From: Verrucomicrobiota bacterium | GTDB lineage: Bacteria > Verrucomicrobiota > Verrucomicrobiia > Opitutales > Opitutaceae | Length of the DNA: 37,460 bases | Assembly (NCBI GenBank): GCA_030604905.1 | Contig: JAUVVA010000027.1 | Location: 1 to 37,460, forward strand | Direction: 5' to 3' | Shown: positions 1 to 5,910 of the stretch, piece after piece | Numbering within the stretch: the first letter of the stretch is position 1 | How the letters are laid out: each line of letters starts with the position of its first letter | Translations under genes and position numbers: made by a program | The notes under the pieces: generated by a model | Databases searched by the model: none | Seen by the model: the letters and a program-made list of their open reading frames with translations, nothing else | Told to the model about the DNA's origin: nothing

Positions 1-911
1 ACCGGCTGGTTGCCGCCGCGGTGGCCGAACTTGAGCTTGTAGGTCTGGCCGCCGAGGGCGTGGGTGAGCATCTGGTGGCCGAGGCAGATGCCGAACATCG
101 GGAAGTCGCGCACGAGGCCGGTGACGGTCTTGTGGATGTAGTCGAGGGCGGCCGGATCGCCGGGGCCGTTGGAGAGGAAGACGCCGTCGGGGGCGTGTTC
201 CTTGATCTGCTCGGCGGTGGCGGTGGCGGGGAAGACCTGAACCTCGAAGCCGTGGTTCACGAGCTTGCGGAAGATGGTGTGCTTGGCGCCGAAATCGAAG
301 GCGGCGACGCGGAATCGTTTACCGGGCGTGGCGGGCAGGCCGAGGGTGGTGCCGGGCGGCACGTAGGGGGTGTTGAAGCGCGAGGGATCGGAGGCGCCCC
401 AGATGTAGGGTTCGCGGCAGGTGGTGTCCTTCACGTAGTCGCTGCCGGCCATGTCGCGCCAGTTTTTGGCGCGGGCGATCGCGTCGGCCTCGGACATGGG
501 GAGGGTGGTGAGGCAGCACTTCATGGCGCCGTCCACGCGGAGCTTTTTGGTGAGGGCGCGGGTATCCACGCCGCTGATACCGGGCACGCCGTATTTGCGC
601 AGGTAGGCGTCGAGGGAGGAGTTGGCGCGCCAGTTGGAGACGATGGGCGAGAGCTCGCGGACGACGAGGCCGGAGGCGCGGGGCGCGGTGGCCTCGGTGT
701 CCTCGTCGTTGACCCCGTAGTTGCCGATCATGGGCGCGGTAAGGGTGACGATCTGGCCGAAGTAGGAGGGGTCGGTGACGATCTCCTGGTAGCCGGTCAT
801 GGAGGTGTTGAACACGCACTCGCCGGCGATGACGGCGTCGGCGCCAAAGGCGCGGCCGTGGTAGACGGAACCGTCTTCGAGGGCGAGGAGGGCGGGCTTC
901 GCGGTGGACAT
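1..911 (-). CDS. carA: Carbamoyl-phosphate synthase small subunit (partial, 3' end outside window)
   Basis: This is the glutaminase subunit of carbamoyl-phosphate synthase, which hydrolyses glutamine and channels ammonia to CarB for arginine and pyrimidine synthesis in the cytoplasm. About 303 residues are visible. The N-terminal CPSase small-subunit domain (residues 1-135) includes the GYQEIVTDPSYFGQIVTLT stretch. The class I glutamine amidotransferase domain starts near 200, with the SNGPGDP loop (247-253) and the nucleophile Cys276 in FGICLGHQ. CarA is usually 360-390 residues, so only the C-terminal part with the catalytic His/Glu lies beyond the edge. The ATG gives the expected N-terminus MSTAKPALLALEDG. 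It stands 139 bp downstream of the DUF5069 gene on the same strand. No other identity is plausible. Confidence 0.96.
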   Translation of the reverse strand, partial: MSTAKPALLALEDGSVYHGRAFGADAVIAGECVFNTSMTGYQEIVTDPSYFGQIVTLTAPMIGNYGVNDEDTEATAPRASGLVVRELSPIVSNWRANSSLDAYLRKYGVPGISGVDTRALTKKLRVDGAMKCCLTTLPMSEADAIARAKNWRDMAGSDYVKDTTCREPYIWGASDPSRFNTPYVPPGTTLGLPATPGKRFRVAAFDFGAKHTIFRKLVNHGFEVQVFPATATAEQIKEHAPDGVFLSNGPGDPAALDYIHKTVTGLVRDFPMFGICLGHQMLTHALGGQTYKLKFGHRGGNQP

Positions 912-1050
912 GGTTGAAGCGGACGAAAGAGTCCGCGGCGCGGTGTGCCAAGGGTTTTGTGCGCGGGCGGCGGTGGCGCGCGCAAGCAGATGGTGCGTGC
1001 CGGGATGCGAGCTGTTGCGCGCCGGGGATCGGGGCCGGCGAGGCGCCGCT

Positions 1051-1587
1051 TCAACGCAGGGCCGGCACGGTGCGGCGGGAGACGACCCAGTTGATGATGG
1101 CGGGCGGATCGTCCTGATGGCGCCAGACGAGGGTGAGAAACTCGGCGGGCAGGATGTCGTGGGCCTTGAAGAAGCGCCGGTCGCCGCCGCAGCAATACAT
1201 CATGGAGGAGGGCAGTTCGCCGCGGAGCTTGGCGAGGGCTTTCGGGATGATGCGCGGGAGCCACTCGATGCCTTCGACCGCGGCGGTCTTGCCGGGCCAG
1301 GTGGCCGGGTCGGCGACGCGGGTCGAGCCGCGACCCTCCTGGACGTTGAGAAAATAGTCGCGGCGGACGAGCTCGATGGCGAGGGCGTGGTCGTAGCCGG
1401 GTTCGCCCTGCGCGACCTCATCCTCGGCGTAGTCGTAGAGGGCCTGGGCGCTGAGGCCGTTGGCGGCGAGCCAGGCGGATTGGTCGGTGTCGAAATAGGT
1501 GTCGGCGCCACGGCGGCCTTCGCGGTAGAGGGCGACGGCGTGGTCGTAGAGGGCGCGGAACTTTTGCGGAAATTCGTAGTGGTGCAT
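1051..1587 (-). CDS. DUF5069 domain-containing protein
   Basis: This is a protein of 178 residues, probably soluble, with no signal peptide or membrane segment. Its C-terminal half (GIEWLPRIIPKALAKLRG, then MMYCCGGDRRFFKAHDI and FLTLVWRHQDDPPAIINWV) matches what I recall of the DUF5069 family, which is common in Verrucomicrobia and Planctomycetes and has no established function. The N-terminal half is rich in aromatic and acidic residues and I cannot assign it. The ATG giving MHHYEFPQKF was chosen because upstream in-frame sequence is low-complexity Arg/Pro/Ser. An ATG 153 bp further upstream (MGYIFRPSRR) is possible but would start inside the twin palindromes. Those palindromes, 144-219 bp upstream of the chosen start, suggest repressor control. 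The family call is from memory of the motif pattern. Confidence 0.78.
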   Translation of the reverse strand: MHHYEFPQKFRALYDHAVALYREGRRGADTYFDTDQSAWLAANGLSAQALYDYAEDEVAQGEPGYDHALAIELVRRDYFLNVQEGRGSTRVADPATWPGKTAAVEGIEWLPRIIPKALAKLRGELPSSMMYCCGGDRRFFKAHDILPAEFLTLVWRHQDDPPAIINWVVSRRTVPALR

Positions 1588-1730
1588 GGTGGGCCGGGAG
1601 GAAGAGGAGAAGAAGAGCGGCCGGCGCGCGGGCGCAAACCGGCCCGGGAGAATGAACACGTTTGGGGCCAGGTTCGGGCACCGCGTTGACCGGAACAGGG
1701 TGCGGGCAAAGCGACGAGAGGGACGGAAAA

Positions 1731-1749
1731 TGTAGCCCAATAGGTTACA
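1731..1749. promoter_or_regulatory. Candidate operator palindrome, site 1
   Basis: TGTAGCC-N5-GGTTACA is an inverted repeat with 7-bp arms and one mismatch. It has the same arm length, spacer and half-site (GGTnACA) as the site 57 bp away, which argues for two binding sites of one dimeric regulator. On the minus strand it is followed by TTTTCC, so a weak hairpin terminator for the DUF4174 gene is the alternative. Confidence 0.45.
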
Positions 1750-1787
1750 TCGCGGCGCTGCGGGCCTGGCGGAGCGCCGATCAAAAG

Positions 1788-1806
1788 TGTCACCAGATTG
1801 GTGACA
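1788..1806. promoter_or_regulatory. Candidate operator palindrome, site 2
   Basis: TGTCACC-N5-GGTGACA is a perfect inverted repeat with 8-bp arms if the flanking A/T of the spacer is counted. It shares the TGTnnCC-N5-GGTnACA layout with site 1, centre to centre 57 bp. On the minus strand the sequence after it is CTTTTGA, so a weak terminator role cannot be excluded. The cognate regulator is unknown. Confidence 0.5.
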
Positions 1807-1890
1807 ATCGCCGTCCGGCTGCGGGGGCTGGCGGAGGCTGCGTCAGGGCGGATTGGTCTCAGGACGGGTGAGCGTCAGGGCGGGTGAGCG

Positions 1891-2304
1891 TCAGGGCGCC
1901 GGGCCCGTCGCCGGGGCCTCGGTGCGGCGGGCGGCCTCGGCGCGGCGCATCGGCATGGCGTCGATGACGGCGAAGAGTTCCTCGGCGGTCACGGGCTCGA
2001 CGCGGTCGAGTTTCAACAGGCCGTCTTTGCCAAAGAGGCGGAAGCGAAAGGCGCCCGCTTCGGCGCGGGTGATGATATGGATATCGCGCTCGCGCAGACC
2101 GCTCCATTCGGCGAGCAGCGCGGCGGCTTGGGCGCGGTAGGGCTCGGCGGTGGCGGAGGGAGTGTCGATCACGAGCACGCGCGCCTGCCAGCGGTAGGCG
2201 GAGAGATCCGGCGGCGGAGCTTCGGCGGCGAGGGCGAGGCCCCCGCTCGCGGCGAGGGCGGCGGCGCAGGAGGCGATGCGGGCGAAGGGGAGGGGGCGGG
2301 CCAC
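1891..2304 (-). CDS. Secreted DUF4174 domain-containing protein
   Basis: This is a small exported protein of about 137 residues. After a GTG start, a hydrophobic Ala-rich stretch ending in LALAAEAPPP looks like a signal peptide. The mature part begins with the DUF4174 pattern LSAYRWQARVLVID, continues with GLRERDIHII, and ends with FGKDGLLKLDRVEPVTAEEL and the hallmark VIDAMPMRRAE. DUF4174 proteins are periplasmic and thioredoxin-like in outline, with unproven function. The GTG was chosen because it places a signal peptide at the N-terminus and starts 43 bp after the hisS stop. There is no ATG in frame closer than inside hisS, and no clear ribosome-binding site. Co-transcription with hisS is likely from the spacing. 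Confidence 0.8.
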   Translation of the reverse strand: MARPLPFARIASCAAALAASGGLALAAEAPPPDLSAYRWQARVLVIDTPSATAEPYRAQAAALLAEWSGLRERDIHIITRAEAGAFRFRLFGKDGLLKLDRVEPVTAEELFAVIDAMPMRRAEAARRTEAPATGPAP

Positions 2305-2347
2305 GGCGCAAGGTGCACGCGCCGCGGCGGCCGGCAAGCGGGCGAGG

Positions 2348-3673
2348 TTACGAGGTTTCGCGGCCGCCGGAGAGGTAGTCTCGCACGGCCTCCACCACCG
2401 AGGCGCGCGGCACCTCGTGCTCGCTGCGGTCGCCGAGGTCGCGGAGTTTGACGACGCCCTTGGCGAGTTCGTCACCGCCGTATATCAGGGCGAGTTTGGC
2501 GCCGGATTCGGCGGCGGCCTTGAACTGTTTGCCGAAGGCGAGGTCCTTGAGCGGATACTCCACCCGGTAGCCCGCGGCGCGCAGGGCGGCGATGTCGAGA
2601 AAGGCGGCCGTGCGCTCGGCCTCGCCGCCGATCACGGCGTAGAGCTCGGCGGCGGGCCCGAAGCTCGGCATGAGGCCGCGTTGGTCGAGGAGCAGGCCCA
2701 TGGTCACGTCGCCGATGGCAAAGCCCACCGCGGGCAGGTCGGGGCCGCCGAGTTTCTTCACGAGGTCGTCGTAGCGGCCGCCGCCGGCGATGGCGCGAAG
2801 CTCGCCCTTGCGGTCGAAGGCCTCGAAGACGAAGCCGGTGTAGTAGGCGAGGCCGCGGACGACGCCGAAGTCGACCTCGACGTATTCGCCGAGGCCCATG
2901 GCGGCGAGACCGTTGAGCAGCTTGCGCCAGTCGGCGAGGCGGGCGGCCAGCGCCTCGCCGCCGACGGGGCCGAGCACGGCCTCGAGGGCGGAGAGGCTCT
3001 TGATGCCGAGGAAGGCGAGCACCTTTTCCTTCACCTCGGCGGGCAGGGGGCCGTGGGCCTCGGTGTAGGCCTTGAAGGCCTCGTCGCCGAGTTTCTCAAA
3101 CTTGTCGACCGCGCCGAGCACGGCCTTGGAGCGGGCCTCGTCGAGGCCGAGCGAGGCGAGGTAGTGCAGCCAGAGCGTGCGGTCGCTGAGGCGCACATAG
3201 AAGTCGTCGGGTCCGAGGCCGAAGCCGGCGAGGGCCTGCACGAGGAGGCCGATCAGCTCGATCTCGGCCTCGGGGCCGGGCTCTCCGAAGATGTCGCAGT
3301 TGAACTGGAAGAAGGCGCGCTCGCGGCCTTTCTGCGCCCGCTCGTAACGGTAGAATTCGCCGATGCTGCACCACTTGATGGGGCGCTTGAGGGCGTTGGC
3401 GCGCGCGCCGACCAGGCGGCACACGGTGGGCGTCATCTCCGGGCGGAGGGCGACCTCGCGACCACCCTTGTCGGTGAAGGAGAACAGTTGCGCCTCGATC
3501 TCCTCGCCGGATTTCGCGCGGTAGAGATCGAGCGGTTCGAGCACCGGCGCGTCGTATTCGGAAAAACCATACGCGTGCGCCGCCCGCCTCCAGCCGCGGA
3601 AGATGTGGCTGCGACGCGCAAAGGCGTCGGGATAAAATTCACGAAAGCCGGGCAGGGATTGGAACTGGGCCAT
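2348..3673 (-). CDS. hisS: Histidine--tRNA ligase
   Basis: Class II aminoacyl-tRNA synthetase charging tRNA-His. At 441 residues it is typical in length. Visible landmarks are the motif 1 region near residues 40-60, RPEMTP (about 78-83), the motif 2 block with GEFYRYERAQKGRERAFFQ (about 105-123), the histidine-specific loop GLAYYTGFVFEAFD (about 262-275), GGGRYDDL and the motif 3 region GFAIGDVTMGL. The last 95 residues form the anticodon-binding domain. The start MAQFQSLPGFREFYPD is the normal HisRS N-terminus. The gene is divergent from the HU/IHF-like gene and probably leads a two-gene unit with the DUF4174 gene. Confidence 0.97.
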   Translation of the reverse strand: MAQFQSLPGFREFYPDAFARRSHIFRGWRRAAHAYGFSEYDAPVLEPLDLYRAKSGEEIEAQLFSFTDKGGREVALRPEMTPTVCRLVGARANALKRPIKWCSIGEFYRYERAQKGRERAFFQFNCDIFGEPGPEAEIELIGLLVQALAGFGLGPDDFYVRLSDRTLWLHYLASLGLDEARSKAVLGAVDKFEKLGDEAFKAYTEAHGPLPAEVKEKVLAFLGIKSLSALEAVLGPVGGEALAARLADWRKLLNGLAAMGLGEYVEVDFGVVRGLAYYTGFVFEAFDRKGELRAIAGGGRYDDLVKKLGGPDLPAVGFAIGDVTMGLLLDQRGLMPSFGPAAELYAVIGGEAERTAAFLDIAALRAAGYRVEYPLKDLAFGKQFKAAAESGAKLALIYGGDELAKGVVKLRDLGDRSEHEVPRASVVEAVRDYLSGGRETS

Positions 3674-4043
3674 GGGAAGCGTGGCGAGTGGGAGGAGAGG
3701 GCGGCGGAAGGAGACGGAAAACGGTTAGCTTCGCGCGGCGCGGCGCGGGGGCGCCACCCCAAAAAACAAAGGGCCCGGCAGGCCCGGCGAGGCGGGTCCG
3801 CGAGTCTCGCAAGCCGCGCGAACCGTCGCGCGTCGCTTTGGCCGCCACCGAGGCAAATCCCTTAGGACACGTATCTTAGGTGAATATGCGTATCCGATTG
3901 CGCAAGCTGCTAAGGAAAAGACGGTTAAAGATAAATCAGTCCGTGGGCCGGCGGAGCATCGGCGTGGCCGCGTTTGACGCAATCCAAGGGCCGCTAGTAG
4001 GTTACGCGCAGTCACCCAGACCAACCCTTAACCCGAAAATCTT
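3674..4043. other. Divergent intergenic region between hisS and the HU-like gene
   Basis: This gap of 370 bp must contain outward promoters for both neighbours. It has a GC-rich part near hisS with GGCCCGG direct repeats, then an AT-richer stretch (about 3850-3945) with two CTTAGG copies 14 bp apart. I see no protein-coding pattern or structured RNA that I recognise. Confidence 0.6.
3974..4003 (+). promoter_or_regulatory. Candidate sigma70-type promoter for the HU-like gene
   Basis: TTGACG (5/6 match to the -35 consensus) is followed 18 bp later by TAGGTT (3/6 match to the -10), about 40 bp before the start codon. The -10 is weak. An inverted repeat GGTTAC-N5-GTCACC overlaps its downstream edge. 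There is no purine-rich ribosome-binding site before the ATG. Confidence 0.35.
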
Positions 4044-4352
4044 ATGCCCGCCAATCTGACCAAACGCGAGATCGTCCTCGAAATCTATGAGAAGACCGGT
4101 TTTCCGCAGAAGGAAATCGTGAGCACCGTGCAGATGACGCTGGATATCATCATGCGCGCGCTTTCCGAAGGCCGCAATGTGGAGTTGCGCAACTTTGGCG
4201 TGCTTGAGGTGCAGCGCCGCAAGTCGCGCATCGGCCGCAACCCGAACAAGCCCGATGCCGAGGTCGTCATTCCCGAGCGCGCGGTGGTCAAGTTCAAGTC
4301 GGGCAAGATCCTCAAGCAACTCCTCAAGAAGCTCGATATCTCGCAGCTCTGA
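4044..4352 (+). CDS. HU/IHF family DNA-binding protein
   Basis: A nucleoid-associated protein of 102 residues that would bind and bend DNA as a dimer. The N-terminal helices start with MPANLTKREIVLEIYEKTG. The conserved NFGVLEVQRRKSRIGRNPNK stretch (50-69) forms the start of the beta-ribbon arm, including the GRNP turn whose proline intercalates between bases. FKSGKILK (84-91) is the conserved C-terminal segment. It resembles IHF subunits slightly more than HU (EVVIPERAVVKFKSGK), but I cannot tell which. It is a single-gene unit with its own promoter and a strong terminator. Confidence 0.93.
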   Translation: MPANLTKREIVLEIYEKTGFPQKEIVSTVQMTLDIIMRALSEGRNVELRNFGVLEVQRRKSRIGRNPNKPDAEVVIPERAVVKFKSGKILKQLLKKLDISQL

Positions 4353-4394
4353 GCAACCCGGTCCGGCCCGGTTTAGAGCGTTTTTTGGATTCGG

Positions 4395-4422
4395 CCCGCC
4401 CTCTTGCGAGGGCGGGTTTTTT
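4395..4422 (+). terminator. Rho-independent terminator of the HU-like gene
   Basis: A perfect 9-bp stem, CCCGCCCTC and GAGGGCGGG around a TTGC loop, is followed at once by six T residues and, after CG, six more. It lies about 40 bp after the stop codon. This is the clearest intrinsic terminator in the window. Confidence 0.9.
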
Positions 4423-4556
4423 CGTTTTTTCCGGCGGGAGCGGCTGCTGTGCGCGCCTGGGCGGGGGCGGCGGGATGGCGGGCGGCGAGGGGCGATGGTC
4501 CGGCGTGATTCGGGGTTGAGCCCGCGGGCGGATCCGCGCTCCATGCCGCGCTCCGT

Positions 4557-5303
4557 ATGCGTCTCCGCCTGCCCTTCGCCAAGACCGTGCCCTCCGAAAT
4601 GGAGTCCGATGCGGTGCGGCTGCGCGCGGCGTTGATCGGCTCGGTGGCGCTGCATGGCGGGCTGGCCCTTGCGTTGTTGATCGGCGCGTTCTGGTGGCGG
4701 CAGCGGCCGGACGATGCGCCGGTGTTCACGCTGGTGGCCGTGCCCGATCAAGCCGCCTCGGCGGACCCCGCGAGCGATGCCTCGGTCGATCTTTTGGCGG
4801 CGATGCGTCAGCGCCAGCGGGCCGAGGAGCGGCGCGCTCAGCGTGAGATCGTGCAGGACCGTCGTCGGTTTGAGCGGGAGCGCGCCGCCGCCGCGGCCGC
4901 GGCGGCGGCCGCCGAGAGGGCGCGCGAGCGGCAGGCGGCGCAAACGACGCAAGCGACGCAGGCGACGACCTCGCGTGTGGTGGCGCCCGATGTCCCGCGT
5001 CGTCAGGATGCCACTTTGTCGAGCGCCGAGGCCAACGCGCTCGACGCCTATTTCTCGTCGTTGATCGTGCGCTTGCGCGAGGCGCACTCCCTGCCCGACG
5101 GCCTGAGCGATCTGCTCAGCGCCGAGGTGCGCTTCACCTTGGCGGCCAACGGCGAGATCAGCGGCGTGCGCATCACGCGCAGCTCGGGCAACGCCGACTT
5201 CGATCGTTCGGTGCTGGAGGCGTTCGCGCGGGTGCGCATGCCCGCGCGTCCCGACCGCCGCACCGACGAGGTGCGGCTGACCTTCCGCATTCGCGAGACC
5301 TAG
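4557..5303 (+). CDS. TolA/TonB-like energy-transducing protein
   Basis: A 248-residue inner-membrane protein likely to span the periplasm. One transmembrane helix (about 23-46, AALIGSVALHGGLALALLIG) is followed by a charged, Ala/Arg/Glu-rich coiled-coil region (80-128) and a short Gln/Thr repeat (QTTQATQATT). The globular C-terminal TonB/TolA-type domain spans about 158-248, with VRFTLAANGEISGVRITRSS and the pattern FDRSVLEAFARVRMP. These features are typical of TonB C-terminal proteins that couple inner-membrane force to outer-membrane receptors or the Tol-Pal system. No exbB/exbD/tolB lies nearby, so the partner is unknown. An internal ATG 42 bp later is an alternative start. The last two bases of its stop codon are the first two of the adjacent inverted-repeat element. 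Confidence 0.85.
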   Translation: MRLRLPFAKTVPSEMESDAVRLRAALIGSVALHGGLALALLIGAFWWRQRPDDAPVFTLVAVPDQAASADPASDASVDLLAAMRQRQRAEERRAQREIVQDRRRFERERAAAAAAAAAAERARERQAAQTTQATQATTSRVVAPDVPRRQDATLSSAEANALDAYFSSLIVRLREAHSLPDGLSDLLSAEVRFTLAANGEISGVRITRSSGNADFDRSVLEAFARVRMPARPDRRTDEVRLTFRIRET

Positions 5304-5598
5304 GAGCTGTCTTCAAGATAAAGCGGTGTGGCGTGGCGAGGAAAAGGGGCTCGCCCAAGGCGGCCGAGGCGGAGGCGGGCCGGAGGCCCGTGCCGCCTCG
5401 GACTACCGAGCGAAGCGACAGTATGACACGCCGGGCCAGCCCCTTTTCCTCGCCACCCGAAGGGCTGGGGCGGAGCCGGCCGGGGGCGGCGTTGGGCGCG
5501 CGGGGCAGGGCGCTCCGCGCCCAGCACCCTCGCACCCGCCTTGCCCTCAACCGGCTGCGCTCCCAGCGACACACCGCTTTATTTTGAAGACAGCTCCT
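5302..5598. mobile_element. MITE-like element with 32-bp terminal inverted repeats, no gene
   Basis: The two ends (5302-5333 and 5567-5598) are inverted copies beginning AGGAGCTGTCTTCAA, matching at 30 of 32 positions. Directly inside the left end lies a 23-bp segment (5333-5355, GTGGCGAGGAAAAGGGGCT...) whose inverted copy is at 5434-5456 (22 of 23). Smaller palindromes fill the centre. There is no transposase or credible reading frame. Length and ends fit a non-autonomous miniature element, but I find no target-site duplication. A large structured RNA downstream of the tonB-like gene is the alternative. Confidence 0.7.
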
Positions 5599-5664
5599 GG
5601 TGTCTGGCAAATAGACTCATCCTGCGCGCAAACCAGAGGAGTTTATTTCCCAGGCACACCCTGG
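5596..5664. repeat. Imperfect inverted repeat next to the MITE-like element
   Basis: The left arm (5596-5618, ending CTGGCAAATAGACTC) pairs with the right arm (5639-5664, beginning GAGTTTATTTCCCAG), matching at 13 of 15 positions nearest the loop and then, with small bulges, through GGTGT/ACACC. The right arm also contains its own hairpin CCAGG-CACA-CCCTGG. It shares three bases with the right end of the MITE-like element and could belong to it. Confidence 0.55.
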
Positions 5665-5910
5665 TCTAGACGCGAGGCGCGGCTCCCGGACAAGCGGCCC
5701 CAATCGAGCTGCTCCAGCCGAGAGGGTCCCGTCGAGGCGGCTTGGTGAGCGCTGGCGGAGTCCGGAAGCGCAAGCGGGTGGCGTCACTTGCCCGGGTGGC
5801 GGCGAGCTTGCGGCGGTATGGTGGCGGGCCGAGCTGGCCGGCCCCGGTTTGACCTTGCGGCAACTTCGGACGGCGTTGGGAGTCTCAATTTCTCCCCGTC
5901 CTCTCCCATT
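5665..5910. other. Intergenic region before the AsmA-like gene
   Basis: This stretch of about 245 bp has no gene I can support. A TTGACC box at 5849-5854 lies about 56 bp before the next start codon, but the matching -10 is poor. It presumably contains the promoter of the AsmA-like gene. Confidence 0.5.

Larger units (their letters stand above)
1588..1890. other. Intergenic region upstream of the DUF5069 gene
   Basis: This gap of about 300 bp lies between two minus-strand genes. It holds two 19-bp palindromes of the same layout (listed separately) and a GC-rich run just before the DUF5069 start. I see no credible small gene. It should carry the DUF5069 promoter on the minus strand, but I cannot place -35/-10 boxes with confidence. 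Confidence 0.6.

Noticed and set aside
3894..4043. Possible small plus-strand gene starting ATGCGTATCCGA
   Set aside because: The frame runs without a stop into the HU-like gene in a different frame, has no ribosome-binding site and crosses the likely promoter.
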